A model generated the notes under the pieces. It worked only from the letters and a program-made list of their open reading frames with translations, did not search any database and had not been told where the DNA came from. From positions 1 through 54,551 of the forward strand of contig CAJSZQ010000028.1 of assembly GCA_910574185.1 (NCBI GenBank): a stretch of 54,551 bases of DNA, written 5' to 3'. Origin of the DNA: Lachnospiraceae bacterium (GTDB lineage Bacteria; Bacillota; Clostridia; Lachnospirales; Lachnospiraceae). This document shows, one piece after another, positions 17,451 to 27,063 of the stretch (positions are counted from its first letter, which is position 1; each line of letters begins with the position of its first letter). The translations under genes and the position numbers were made by a program.

Positions 17451-18884
17451 ATGAGTAACGACAGATATGTAAGTCCGTTGTCTGAACGGTATGCAAGTAA
17501 GGAGATGCAGTATATTTTTTCGCCGGATATGAAATTTCGCACATGGAGAAGATTGTGGATTGCACTTGCGGAGACGGAGAAGGAGCTGGGGCTGGATATT
17601 ACGGAGGAACAGATTGAGGAACTGAAAGCCCATGCAGAGGATATCAACTATGATGTGGCAAAGGAGCGGGAGCGGGTTGTGCGTCATGATGTAATGTCAC
17701 ATGTATATGCCTACGGCGTGCAATGTCCTAAGGCGAAGGGGATTATTCATCTGGGGGCTACCTCCTGTTATGTGGGGGATAATACGGATATTATCGTGAT
17801 GTCTGAGGCTCTTAAGCTTGTGAAGAAGAAACTTGTAAATGTGATTGCAAAACTTGCTGATTTCGCAGATAAATATAAAGCTCAGCCTACTCTGGCATTT
17901 ACGCATTTTCAGCCGGCTCAGCCTACTACGGTGGGAAAGAGGGCGACGCTCTGGCTTCAGGAATTTGCCATGGATCTGGAGGATTTGGAGTATGTAATGG
18001 GAACTTTGAAGCTTCTTGGATCCAAAGGGACTACAGGTACACAGGCAAGCTTTTTGGAATTGTTTGACGGAGACCAGGAGACGATAGACAAGATTGATCC
18101 GATGATTGCAAAGAAGATGGGATTCGACCAGTGCTATCCGGTATCCGGTCAGACCTATTCCCGCAAGGTGGACACCAGAGTACTGAATGTGCTTGCAGGG
18201 ATTGCCGCCAGCGCCCACAAGTTCTCTAACGATATCCGTCTTTTGCAGCATTTAAAGGAAGTGGAGGAGCCTTTTGAAAAGAGTCAGATTGGTTCTTCAG
18301 CAATGGCCTATAAGCGAAATCCGATGCGGAGCGAGCGGATTGCTTCTCTGTCCAGATACGTGATGATTGACGCGCTGAATCCGGCGGTTACGTCGTCGGC
18401 GCAGTGGTTTGAGCGTACGCTGGATGATTCGGCAAATAAGCGTCTGAGTGTTCCGGAAGGATTTCTTGGCATTGACGGGATTCTGGATTTGTGCCTGAAT
18501 GTGGTGGACGGTCTGGTGGTGTATCCGAAGGTGATTGAAAAACGTCTGATGGCGGAGCTTCCGTTTATGGCTACAGAAAATATTATGATGGATGCGGTAA
18601 AAGCCGGCGGCGACAGGCAGGAGCTTCATGAGCGCATCCGGGAGCTGTCTATGGAGGCCGGACGCAACGTAAAGGCCGAGGGATTGGATAATAATCTGCT
18701 GGAGCTGATTGCGGCAGCTCCGGAATTTAATCTGACATTAGAGGAGTTAAAGGAAACTATGGACCCGGCGAAATATACGGGAAGGGCGGCTTTGCAGACC
18801 GCTCAGTATCTGGAAGGAATTATCCGTCCTTTGCTTAAGAGAAATCAGGAATTGTTGGGAGTAAAAGCTGAGATTCATGTATAA
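17451..18884 (+). CDS. purB: Adenylosuccinate lyase
   Basis: 477 residues from ATG 17451 (SD AAAGGAGG); the open frame runs 75 bp further upstream but overlaps the previous gene. It catalyses two fumarate-releasing steps of purine synthesis: SAICAR to AICAR and adenylosuccinate to AMP. The superfamily signature is 'GSSAMAYKRNP' at about residues 280-291; 'HLGATSCYVGDN' and 'THFQPAQPTTVGKR' carry the other conserved active-site residues. Length is usual for the long bacterial/eukaryotic-like type. It follows the DUF group by 25 bp, so it may share that transcript. Confidence 0.95.
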   Translation: MSNDRYVSPLSERYASKEMQYIFSPDMKFRTWRRLWIALAETEKELGLDITEEQIEELKAHAEDINYDVAKERERVVRHDVMSHVYAYGVQCPKAKGIIHLGATSCYVGDNTDIIVMSEALKLVKKKLVNVIAKLADFADKYKAQPTLAFTHFQPAQPTTVGKRATLWLQEFAMDLEDLEYVMGTLKLLGSKGTTGTQASFLELFDGDQETIDKIDPMIAKKMGFDQCYPVSGQTYSRKVDTRVLNVLAGIAASAHKFSNDIRLLQHLKEVEEPFEKSQIGSSAMAYKRNPMRSERIASLSRYVMIDALNPAVTSSAQWFERTLDDSANKRLSVPEGFLGIDGILDLCLNVVDGLVVYPKVIEKRLMAELPFMATENIMMDAVKAGGDRQELHERIRELSMEAGRNVKAEGLDNNLLELIAAAPEFNLTLEELKETMDPAKYTGRAALQTAQYLEGIIRPLLKRNQELLGVKAEIHV

Positions 18885-18978
18885 ACGTAAAGGCTGGGCC
18901 AGGTATGTTGGATACGTTTTGGCGGCGATATTTTCTGAGGACTGATTCATGAGAATAGAATAAGGAAAATTTGTAATA

Positions 18979-19941
18979 ATGATGAGTATGGAAGAGAATA
19001 AGAAAATATATGACGTAATGATTTTGGGAGCAGGGCCGGCGGGACTTACAGCCGCCCTGTATGCGGCCAGAGGCGGACTGTCAGTTTTGGTTATTGAAAA
19101 AGGAATTGACGGAGGCCAGATTGCAGCGACAGATAAGGTTGAGAATTATCCTGGGCAGGTATTGGAAGGAGAGAGCGGAGAAAGTTTGTCAAAGCGGATG
19201 GCTCTTCAAGCAGAGCGCTTTGGGGCCGTAAAAGTGCAGGATGTAATTGCAGAGGCGAGTCTGGACCAGGAGGTGAAGGAGCTCCGGGGGCAGAAAGAGA
19301 CTTATCTGGCCCGCTATGTGATTCTTGCTATGGGAGCTTCGGCAAGGCCTATCGGGTGTAAGGGAGAAGAGCGGTTTAAGGGGAGCGGAATCTCATACTG
19401 CGCCACCTGTGATGGGAACTTTTTTACCGGACTTGACGTTTATGTTGCCGGCGGAGGAGACGCTGCGGTGGAAGAGGCAGTCTTTCTGACCAGATTTGCC
19501 AGAAAGGTTACGATTGTTCATAGGAGGAATCAGCTTCGGGCGGCAAAATCGATTCAGGAAAAGGCATTTCAGAATCCGAAGATTTCCTTTCTCTGGGACA
19601 GTGTGGTGGAAGAAGCTTACGGCGAGGGCGTCTTGCAGGGACTTGTGATTCGGAATGTGAAGACTGGGGAACTGACAAGGATTGAGGCAGATCCGGCGGA
19701 CGGAATGCTGGGCTTGTTTGGATTTGTGGGAAATATACCCAGTTCTGCACTGGTAAAGGGAATTGTTGATATGGATGAGAAAGGATATATTCAGACGGAT
19801 GAGGATATGCGTACCAGTTTAAAGGAGGTCTATGCAGCTGGGGATATTCGGGTAAAGAATGTAAGACAGGTGGTAACTGCGGCGGCAGACGGAGCAGTTG
19901 CTGCGGTTCATATATCGGCGGAGTACCAGCCATATGTGTAG
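18979..19941 (+). CDS. trxB: Thioredoxin reductase
   Basis: About 320 residues. Two-domain flavoprotein: FAD-binding 'GAGPAGLTAALYAARGG' at the N-terminus, redox-active CATC (Cys141/Cys144) inside the NAD(P)-binding domain, 'AGGGDAAVEEAVFL' for the cofactor, and C-terminal 'VYAAGDIR' for FAD. It reduces thioredoxin in the cytoplasm. The start is ambiguous between three nearby Met codons ('MMSMEENKK'); 'AAGGAAAATT' upstream is a modest SD. No thioredoxin gene is adjacent. The 'VHRRNQLRA' stretch fits NADPH use. Confidence 0.92.
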   Translation: MMSMEENKKIYDVMILGAGPAGLTAALYAARGGLSVLVIEKGIDGGQIAATDKVENYPGQVLEGESGESLSKRMALQAERFGAVKVQDVIAEASLDQEVKELRGQKETYLARYVILAMGASARPIGCKGEERFKGSGISYCATCDGNFFTGLDVYVAGGGDAAVEEAVFLTRFARKVTIVHRRNQLRAAKSIQEKAFQNPKISFLWDSVVEEAYGEGVLQGLVIRNVKTGELTRIEADPADGMLGLFGFVGNIPSSALVKGIVDMDEKGYIQTDEDMRTSLKEVYAAGDIRVKNVRQVVTAAADGAVAAVHISAEYQPYV

Positions 19942-20101
19942 CTTCTTCAGTTAAGATTTAGAGCCGACGTCGAAGGTTACTGGTATTACGTCTGCTTATA
20001 GATTGGATGAATAAATATAATAGGAAAATTAAAAAAAGAACTGTAATTTTCAATTTGACAGTGCTATAATGTGTGAGGTTTGCAGAGACGGATTGATAAA
20101 G

Positions 20102-20134
20102 GGCCGAATGGCCATAGTGGGGTGCCTGGAAGGT
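20102..20134 (+). other. 33-nt intergenic motif, copy 1
   Basis: GGCCGAATgGCCATagTGGG followed by gTgCCTGGAAGGT matches the reverse complement of 29606-29638 at 28 of 33 positions. It lies in the leader of the GNAT-ThrE gene. It could be part of a conserved small RNA or a second dispersed repeat. Confidence 0.35.
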
Positions 20135-20197
20135 ATAGGAGTGAAACAATGGGAATGAGAAAATGGGGTTTCTGATACACGCTGAGGGGGATGAGCG

Positions 20198-21445
20198 ATG
20201 AGAATTGAGCACATTATAGAGAACAAGACAGAATATATGGATTTACTTTTGCTGACAGATCCTCAGAGGGACATGATAGACAGATATCTGGACACTGGGG
20301 ATATGTTTGCGTTATATGAAGGGAAGGAGCTCTGTACGCTGGCGGTGGTTACTGTTTCCGGGAACCGGGAGTGCGAGATACGTAATCTGGTGACGACATA
20401 CGGAAACGGAGGTAAGGGCTATACCCGCGCAATGATTTATTTTTTGAGCGAAAGATACCGGGAAAAATGTGATTCCATGTATGTGGGAACATGGAATTAT
20501 GATGAAAGTTTGAGGGTTTACAAGAAATGTGGATTTGTGGAGGTCCATAGGCAGGCGAATTATTTTGTAAAGAATTACAAAGAGCCTATTTATCTGGACG
20601 GAAAACAGATGACAGACCGAGTATATCTAAAAAAATCTCTGGATGCGGAAGTTGATATCAAAAGGGTTGTTAATTTTGCACTGGACGCCGGACGGATTCT
20701 GCTGAAAAATGGCGCGGAGATTTTTCGTGTGGATGAGACGATTCAGCGCATCTGCAAGCGTTTTCATGTGGAAAAGGTGGATACGTTTGTTTTAAGCCAT
20801 GCGATTTTCATCAACGCGGAGCGGGACGGAGAAGAGGTGTATTCCAAAATAAAGCATGTGCCTTTATCGAGTGCGAATCTTCTAATCGTAGCAGAGGTGA
20901 ATGATTTGTCCAGAAAAATTACGGCGGGGATGATGAATCTGGAAGAGGCGATTGATGAATTGAACAGAATTGAACATTTGCCTGCAAAAAAGAAATACCA
21001 GCTTATCATATCTGCCGGAGTGGGAGCCAGCGCTTTCGGACATCTTCTGGGAGCCAGCGCGATGGAGAGCATCTGTGCGTTTTTTATCGGGTGTGTTCTG
21101 TACATATGGGTGTTGTTTGCGGGCAGGCACAGATTGTCAAAGATTATTATTAATATATTCGGAGGGATTCTGATTACCTCCATGGCAGTGATGATGTATG
21201 TTTTTGTTCCGGTTTCCATGCAGATAGACGGCATGATTATTGCCGGGATTATGCCGCTGGTTCCGGGAGTGGCCTTTGTCAATGCAATCCGGGATATTGC
21301 GGACAGCGACTTTTTGTCGGGTACGGTAAGGATGATAGACGCGCTGCTTGTGTTTGTATATATTGCTACCGGAGTGGGGCTTGCGCTGGGGGTTTACAGC
21401 AATTGGATTGGAGGTATCGGAGTATGCTTGACTGGATTATTGTAA
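20198..21445 (+). CDS. GNAT acetyltransferase fused to ThrE-type exporter domain
   Basis: 415 residues. Residues 1 to about 145 look like a GNAT acetyltransferase ('REIRNLVTTYGNGGKGYTRAM' region for acetyl-CoA and 'SLRVYKKCGFVEV' at its end; the first is shortened here). Residues ~155-415 form the N-terminal half of a threonine/serine exporter (ThrE/DUF1212): a cytoplasmic part with 'GAEIFRVDETIQRIC' and 'LSHAIFINAERDGEE', then about five membrane helices. The usual ThrE partner follows, overlapping by 22 bp. The fusion could couple amino-acid acetylation to export (inference). SD GAGGGGATGAG precedes ATG 20198. Confidence 0.83.
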   Translation: MRIEHIIENKTEYMDLLLLTDPQRDMIDRYLDTGDMFALYEGKELCTLAVVTVSGNRECEIRNLVTTYGNGGKGYTRAMIYFLSERYREKCDSMYVGTWNYDESLRVYKKCGFVEVHRQANYFVKNYKEPIYLDGKQMTDRVYLKKSLDAEVDIKRVVNFALDAGRILLKNGAEIFRVDETIQRICKRFHVEKVDTFVLSHAIFINAERDGEEVYSKIKHVPLSSANLLIVAEVNDLSRKITAGMMNLEEAIDELNRIEHLPAKKKYQLIISAGVGASAFGHLLGASAMESICAFFIGCVLYIWVLFAGRHRLSKIIINIFGGILITSMAVMMYVFVPVSMQIDGMIIAGIMPLVPGVAFVNAIRDIADSDFLSGTVRMIDALLVFVYIATGVGLALGVYSNWIGGIGVCLTGLL

Positions 21446-21882
21446 ATGTTATCTGTCCCTGTCTGGGTACGGTTGCTTTTGCCATTATGTTCAATGTGCC
21501 AAAGCGATTTTATGTGAGCTGCGGAATAATCGGGACTTTGGGCTGGCTGGTATATTGTGCTGCGGTGAAGCCGACCTCGCCGTCGATGGCGTCGTTTTTC
21601 GCATCTCTTACAGTGGTGTTGATTTCAAGGGTACTTACAGTGCGGATGAAATGCCCGATTACCATGTTTTTGATACCGGGCATTTTCCCTTTGATACCAG
21701 GAGCAAGCGTGTATTATATGGCGTATGATTTGGTAATCGGCGAGACCAGGGAAGCCGGACAGAGCGGGTTCCTTGCCATTAAAGTCGCGTTTGGAATCGT
21801 GCTGGGGATTGTGTCGGCGGTGTCGATTCCGAGAGAAGTATTTGGAGGGGACTACTGGAGAGAAAGGAAGACAAAAAGATAG
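21424..21882 (+). CDS. Threonine/serine exporter ThrE_2 subunit
   Basis: 152 residues from ATG 21424 (SD GGAGGTATCGGAGT), overlapping the previous gene by 22 bp. Four or five hydrophobic helices; the hallmark 'MFLIPGIFPLIPGASVYYMAYDL' region (about residues 76-98) pairs with the equivalent 'GIMPLVPGVAFVNAIRDI' of the upstream protein. It belongs to the short ThrE_2/DUF3815 family, which completes a split ThrE transporter with its neighbour. A probable two-gene operon. Confidence 0.85.
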   Translation: MLDWIIVNVICPCLGTVAFAIMFNVPKRFYVSCGIIGTLGWLVYCAAVKPTSPSMASFFASLTVVLISRVLTVRMKCPITMFLIPGIFPLIPGASVYYMAYDLVIGETREAGQSGFLAIKVAFGIVLGIVSAVSIPREVFGGDYWRERKTKR

Positions 21883-22034
21883 CTGCGGTCTGCTGTTTAC
21901 CAGATACCAATTAAGCAGTAACGGCAGAATAAATTTGTCTGTAGATTGAGGCAAGTTTTTATTGACGGCATGTGGGGAATCTGATAGTATTATGTAAAGA
22001 AATGTATGTAAAATGAAAGAAATGGAGATATAAA

Positions 22035-23495
22035 ATGAGTAAAGTCAGAACAAGGTTTGCACCCAGCCCTACGGGAAGGATGCATGTGGGGAACTTAAGG
22101 ACGGCGTTGTATGCGTATTTGATTGCAAAGCATGAGGACGGGGATTTTATGCTTCGTATTGAAGATACGGACCAGGAGCGGTTTGTAGAGGGGGCTCTTG
22201 AGATTATTTACAGGACTTTGGAGAAGACGGGATTGAATCATGATGAAGGGCCTGACAAGGACGGAGGCGTAGGACCTTATGTACAGAGTGAAAGGAATGC
22301 TTCCGGACTTTATCTAAAGTATGCGAAGCAGCTCATAGAGCAGGGAGACGCCTACTATTGTTTCTGCGATAAGGAGAGACTGGAGTCATTGAGAAGTACG
22401 GTGTCTGAATCGGGAACGGAGATTGTGGTATATGACAAGCATTGTCTGCATTTGAGCAAGGAAGAGATTCAGGCGAATCTGGATGCGGGAAAGCCTTACG
22501 TAATCCGTATTAATATGCCGACAGAAGGTACTACGACCTTTCACGACGATATTTATGGGGACATTACAGTGCCGAATGCAGAGTTAGACGATATGATTCT
22601 GATTAAGTCGGACGGATATCCTACTTATAATTTTGCCAATGTGGTGGACGACCATCTGATGGGGATAACTCATGTGGTGAGAGGCAATGAGTATCTCTCT
22701 TCTGCGCCGAAGTACAACCGGCTTTACGAAGCCTTCGGATGGGATGTGCCAACTTATGTGCACTGTCCTTTGATTACGGACGAGACGCATAAGAAGCTGA
22801 GTAAGAGATGTGGACATTCTTCCTATGAAGATTTGCTGGAGCAGGGATTTGTTTCCGAGGCTATTGTAAATTATGTAGCTCTGCTTGGGTGGTGTCCAGA
22901 GGATAACCAGGAGATTTTCTCTCTAAAGGAACTGGTAGAGGCATTTGATTACCGGCATATGAGCAAGTCGCCGGCAGTATTTGACGTGGTGAAGCTGCGC
23001 TGGATGAACAGCGAATACCTGAAAGCAATGGAGGAAGAGAAGTTCTTCCAGCTTGCGAAGCCCTATATGGAGGAAGTTATCGGAGCTAAGTATGATTTGC
23101 ATAAGATTGCGAAGCTGATTAAGACCCGTATTGAGACATTCTTAGAAATCAGGGAGCAGATTGATTTCTTTGAGGCGGTGCCGGAGTATGATACAGATCT
23201 GTACTGTCATAAGAAGATGAAGACAAATGAAGATAACTCGCTGGAGCTTTTAAGGGATGTGCTTCCTGTCCTGGAGATGCAGGAGGATTTCAGCAACGAT
23301 GCATTGTTTGAGGCGTTGAAGCAGTACGCTGCAAAGATTGAGAAAAAGATTGGATATGTGATGTGGCCGATTCGTACGGCTGTCTCTGGCAAGCAGAATA
23401 CGCCGGGGGGAGCAACGGAGATTATGGATGTGCTGGGTAAAGAGGAGTCTCTTGTTCGTATCCGCGCAGGAATCGAGAAACTGGAAGCGAGGTAG
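22035..23495 (+). CDS. gltX: Glutamyl-tRNA synthetase
   Basis: 486 residues. Class I aminoacyl-tRNA synthetase: '[18 protein letters not shown]' with HVGN (17-20) as the HIGH motif, and 'KLSKR' at about 253-257 as the KMSKS motif. The C-terminal helical anticodon-binding part is complete. It charges tRNA-Glu, and tRNA-Gln where no GlnRS exists. A possible promoter, TTGACG at 21962 with TAGTAT 17 nt later, lies upstream. The helicase gene follows after 3 bp. Confidence 0.97.
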   Translation: MSKVRTRFAPSPTGRMHVGNLRTALYAYLIAKHEDGDFMLRIEDTDQERFVEGALEIIYRTLEKTGLNHDEGPDKDGGVGPYVQSERNASGLYLKYAKQLIEQGDAYYCFCDKERLESLRSTVSESGTEIVVYDKHCLHLSKEEIQANLDAGKPYVIRINMPTEGTTTFHDDIYGDITVPNAELDDMILIKSDGYPTYNFANVVDDHLMGITHVVRGNEYLSSAPKYNRLYEAFGWDVPTYVHCPLITDETHKKLSKRCGHSSYEDLLEQGFVSEAIVNYVALLGWCPEDNQEIFSLKELVEAFDYRHMSKSPAVFDVVKLRWMNSEYLKAMEEEKFFQLAKPYMEEVIGAKYDLHKIAKLIKTRIETFLEIREQIDFFEAVPEYDTDLYCHKKMKTNEDNSLELLRDVLPVLEMQEDFSNDALFEALKQYAAKIEKKIGYVMWPIRTAVSGKQNTPGGATEIMDVLGKEESLVRIRAGIEKLEAR

Positions 23496-23498
23496 TTC

Positions 23499-25343
23499 AT
23501 GCAGCCAAATCAGGTGCAGGAGAATGCAATTCGGCATTTTAAGGGTCCCTGCATGGTGCTTGCAGGGCCAGGGTCCGGGAAGACTTTTACGATTGCTAAG
23601 AGGGTTTGTTATTTAATAGAGCATTATAGAGTAAGGCCAGAACAGATTCTGGTCATTACTTTTACCCGGGCGGCTTCTTATGAGATGCAGAAAAGGTTTC
23701 AGATGATGATGGAGGGAAGGAGCCTGCCGGTGACCTTTGGAACTTTTCATGGCGTATATTTTGGGATTTTAAAGTGGGCTTACCGCTTAGGTTCAGAGAA
23801 TATTCTTACGGAAGAAGAAAAGCTTCAGTTATTGCGTCAGATTATTTCTTCGCCGGAACTGGGATATACTTTGGAGACCTCTGATGAAAGAGAAGAACTG
23901 CAGGACTTGATTACTGAGATTAGTACGGTAAAAAACAGGGGAATCTCTATCAACAGATATGAATCAACCCGTCATGGGGCGATGTTCAGAAGTATTTTTA
24001 AGGCTTATGAGAAGCGGCGGAAGGAGTTGCGTAAGATTGATTTTGACGATATGCTGCTGCTTTGCTATGATTTGTTTCGACGTCGGGAGGACATTTTAAA
24101 TCAATGGCAGGAGAGGTTTCGTTTTATCCTAATTGACGAATTTCAGGATGTGAACCGGATTCAGTATGAAGTGATACGGATGCTTGCCCTGCCGGAGAAT
24201 AATTTGTTTGTTGTGGGGGATGATGATCAATCCATTTATCGGTTCCGGGGCGCCAGTCCGGAGATTATGCTGGGATTTGGGAATGATTATCCGGATACCA
24301 GAAAACTTCTTCTGGGAGTAAATTATCGCTCCAGTAAGAATATTGTGAATGGCGCGCTGAAAGTGATTGGCTGTAACAGCCAGAGATATGAGAAGAATCT
24401 CTCCACAGAGAATGCGAAAGGTTCCTGCGTTCATGTGCAGGAGGTGAAGGATTCCACAGAGGAGAGCCGGTATCTGATTCAAAAAGTAAAGGAGCTGAAT
24501 GAAAAGGGGTTGGATTACCGTCAGATAGCAGTGCTGTATCGCACTGGAAATGATGCGAGAATCTTAATGGAGTTACTTGTGGAGAACCAGATACCTTTTC
24601 AGGCCAGGGAACAGGTACAGAATATTTATGAACATTTTGTTGTGAAAAAGCTTCTCAGCTATGTAAGGATGGCGGAAGGAGACCGGAGCAGAAGAGTATT
24701 TCTGGATGTGATGAATGCACCGAAACGATATATCAGCCGGGAGAGTTTGGAAGAGGCGCAGGTGTCTTTTGAGTCTCTGAGGCGGTTCTATATGGACAAG
24801 AACTGGATGCTGGACAGGATTGACCAGTTCGAGTGGGATATTAAGATGCTGGAAGGTCAGACTCCTTACGCGTCTGTCCAGTATATTCGCAGACATATTG
24901 GTTATGATGATTATTTGAAGGAATATGCGGCGGCGAAGAAAATTAATGTTGAGGAGTTATTTTCGCTGCTGGCGGAAGTAGAAGAGCGGGCGAAGGAGTT
25001 TGCATCTGTTTCGGAATGGCTTTCCTACATAGAGGCCTATGCCGGAACCCTGAAGGAGCAGAAAGATAAAAAGGCGAAAGACAAGGAAGGCATCTGTCTG
25101 ATGACGATGCATGGGGCGAAAGGTCTGGAATTTGATACGGTTTTTGTTATCCAGAGCAATGAGGGCGTGATTCCTTATAAGAAGGCAAAGTTAGATGCGG
25201 AGATTGAAGAAGAGCGTAGAATGTTCTATGTGGCGATGACCCGGGCGAAGCAAAGGCTAATCATTAGCTATGTAAAGACAAAAAACGGCAAAGAGGCGTC
25301 TCCTTCCCGTTTTGTCAGTGAACTCCTTGCCAGCTGCAGATGA
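23499..25343 (+). CDS. UvrD/PcrA-family DNA helicase
   Basis: 614 residues, superfamily 1A. Motifs in order: Walker A 'AGPGSGKT' (22-29), Ia 'VITFTRAASYEM', II 'DEFQD' (213-217), III 'GDDDQSIYRFRGA', IV 'NYRSSKNI', V 'MTMHGAKGLEFDTVFV', VI 'YVAMTRAKQRL'. It is about 100 residues shorter than typical PcrA and lacks the usual C-terminal extension, which is common for the secondary UvrD-like helicases of Clostridia. It acts in 3'-5' unwinding during repair. Translation is probably coupled with gltX; it converges on the DUF1292 gene with only 9 bp between. Confidence 0.92.
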   Translation: MQPNQVQENAIRHFKGPCMVLAGPGSGKTFTIAKRVCYLIEHYRVRPEQILVITFTRAASYEMQKRFQMMMEGRSLPVTFGTFHGVYFGILKWAYRLGSENILTEEEKLQLLRQIISSPELGYTLETSDEREELQDLITEISTVKNRGISINRYESTRHGAMFRSIFKAYEKRRKELRKIDFDDMLLLCYDLFRRREDILNQWQERFRFILIDEFQDVNRIQYEVIRMLALPENNLFVVGDDDQSIYRFRGASPEIMLGFGNDYPDTRKLLLGVNYRSSKNIVNGALKVIGCNSQRYEKNLSTENAKGSCVHVQEVKDSTEESRYLIQKVKELNEKGLDYRQIAVLYRTGNDARILMELLVENQIPFQAREQVQNIYEHFVVKKLLSYVRMAEGDRSRRVFLDVMNAPKRYISRESLEEAQVSFESLRRFYMDKNWMLDRIDQFEWDIKMLEGQTPYASVQYIRRHIGYDDYLKEYAAAKKINVEELFSLLAEVEERAKEFASVSEWLSYIEAYAGTLKEQKDKKAKDKEGICLMTMHGAKGLEFDTVFVIQSNEGVIPYKKAKLDAEIEEERRMFYVAMTRAKQRLIISYVKTKNGKEASPSRFVSELLASCR

Positions 25344-25352
25344 TATAAAGCG

Positions 25353-25646
25353 CTAGACCATTTCTTCAAATTCCATTGTGTCCAGCCATTCATCAAAGCC
25401 GTCCGAAGCGATTTCATATTCTTCATCTTCCTCAATTAATTGGAGTTCTGGTTCATCATCTCCATGATCAATATAACGATAGAGATAGACGATATCGTCT
25501 AGAGATTCATCCTGCGGCGCAAGAGCGATATATTCTCTTCCTGCTGCGGTATAAATGGTGAGGATTTCGCATTCCAGTTCTTTGTCGTTTTCCAGAGTCA
25601 GGGTTACGGTGCCTAAATTCTCCGGAGCGCTTAATAAATCATTCAT
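25353..25646 (-). CDS. DUF1292 family protein
   Basis: 97 residues, very acidic. The pattern 'VTLTLENDKELECEILTIYTA' then 'REYIALAPQDE', '-IVYLYRY' and 'EEYEIASDGFDEWL' is the DUF1292 (YrzB-like) domain. In Firmicutes such genes usually sit near ruvX and alaS; here it stands alone, convergent with the helicase. Function is unknown. SD AAGGAGA precedes the ATG at 25646. Confidence 0.82.
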   Translation of the reverse strand: MNDLLSAPENLGTVTLTLENDKELECEILTIYTAAGREYIALAPQDESLDDIVYLYRYIDHGDDEPELQLIEEDEEYEIASDGFDEWLDTMEFEEMV

Positions 25647-25758
25647 GTCTGTTCTCCTTTTTGATTTCTACTTTAACAGAGAGCCTGTGAAAATGCAACA
25701 CCAAAGCGCTGGCGTAGCGTCTGTATTGTAACAGTGAAGCCGGAAGGCTGAACTGTTA

Positions 25759-25944
25759 GTTACTGTTCACACAGTACTTTGCAATTGCTGCGACGCAGAG
25801 CTAGTCCTTTAGGGCGACGCAGAGCTAGTCCTTCAGGGCGACGCCAAAGTACGAAAGAAAGTGATTCAGGTGTGAGCAAATTCCATTCACGAAGTGAATT
25901 TTAAATGAATTTGCGAATGTTGCTGTGAACGGAGTGAACGGTAA
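25759..25944. repeat. Dispersed intergenic repeat, copy D
   Basis: Nearly identical to 9797-9952: the first 57 bp (25759-25815) match exactly, and the 3' part differs at a handful of positions. Within it a 24-bp unit, GACGCAGAGCTAGTCCTTyAGGGC, is duplicated in tandem (25792-25815 and 25816-25839), absent from copy C. It contains the TTCAC-gaa-GTGAA hairpin. It fills most of the gap before the sugar-binding lipoprotein gene. Confidence 0.6.
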
Positions 25945-26042
25945 CAACTGTTACACGGTATCAAATGAAGTTCATAATTTTTTCTAGTCAAACACTTTAA
26001 AATGTTGTAGAATAAATATGTATACGCAGGGAGGAAGGAACT

Positions 26043-27053
26043 ATGAAAAAGAAAGCATTGATTATATTTGCTGCTTTGCTTATAGGTATTCTGGCCTTGT
26101 ATGGCTGTAAGAAAGCAGTGGGAACGCCGGAGGATAATGCCGCTTCGTCGGAGGAAGAGTCTGAGACGGAAGAAGTGAAGGAAGAAGATATAGGATATAA
26201 GTTTGGATTCAGTGCGATTGATATGGAGAATCCTTACTTTATTACACTGGAAAGTGCGATAAAGGAGGTTCTTGACAAAGAAGGATATACGCTGGTTACC
26301 AAGAATCCGCAGAGCGACCCGGATATTCAGAATCAACAGATTTTGGAGATGATAGACGAGGGGATAGATGCAATTTTCATCTGTCCGGTGAACTGGGTGG
26401 AGATTACGGAAGCTTTGGAAGCTTTGAGGGAAGCGGATGTTAAGATTATTAACGTAGATACGCAGGTTAAAGAGATGGAGTATGTGGATGCATATATTGG
26501 TTCTGATAATGAGAACGCTGGGTATATCTGCGGGGAGGATTTGCTGGAGAAATGTCCGGATGGCGGTAAGATACTGATTCTGGAGTGTCCGACTCAGAAT
26601 TCCATAAATGAGAGAATAACAGGATTTGAGAAAGCTATTTCCTCTGCAGAAGCGGGATTCGAGATTGCAGGCAGGGCAGATACCAATGGGGAGTTCCAGA
26701 AAGCATTGGAAATTACGCAGGAGATGTTAAAGGAACACAAGGATACGGACGTGATAATGTGTGGGAATGACCAGATTGCAGTGGGGGCTACCACCGCAGT
26801 GAATCTAGCCGGGATGCGGGACGTAATTATTTACGGTGTGGACGGTTCGCCGGATATAAAGAAAGAGCTTGAAAAACCGGATACACAGATTGCTGGAACG
26901 GCGGCCCAATCGCCTATCGGCATAGGAAAAAAAGCAGCAAAAACCGGAATTTTGATTTTGGATGGGGATGAATACGAGAAAGAGATTTATGAAGATGTGT
27001 TCATGATTAATAGTGATAATGTGAAAATGTACGGAGCTGACGGATGGCAGTAA
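26043..27053 (+). CDS. Sugar-binding lipoprotein (periplasmic-binding family)
   Basis: 336 residues. Signal peptide with lipobox 'LYGC' (lipid-modified Cys22), a Ser/Glu-rich linker to about residue 55, then a Peripla_BP_4/RbsB-type two-lobe domain: 'FSAIDMENPYFITLESAIKE', 'QNQQILEMIDEGIDAIFI', 'IGSDNENAGYICGEDLLEK', 'ERITGFEKAI', 'CGNDQIAVGATTAV'. It would capture a monosaccharide or small sugar outside the cell. No permease or ATPase gene accompanies it, which is unusual; it is followed by a GH13-like gene after 10 bp, so it may act as a sensor or serve a distant transporter. SD GGGAGGAAGG. Confidence 0.88.
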   Translation: MKKKALIIFAALLIGILALYGCKKAVGTPEDNAASSEEESETEEVKEEDIGYKFGFSAIDMENPYFITLESAIKEVLDKEGYTLVTKNPQSDPDIQNQQILEMIDEGIDAIFICPVNWVEITEALEALREADVKIINVDTQVKEMEYVDAYIGSDNENAGYICGEDLLEKCPDGGKILILECPTQNSINERITGFEKAISSAEAGFEIAGRADTNGEFQKALEITQEMLKEHKDTDVIMCGNDQIAVGATTAVNLAGMRDVIIYGVDGSPDIKKELEKPDTQIAGTAAQSPIGIGKKAAKTGILILDGDEYEKEIYEDVFMINSDNVKMYGADGWQ

Positions 27054-27063
27054 GGAGGATCAT

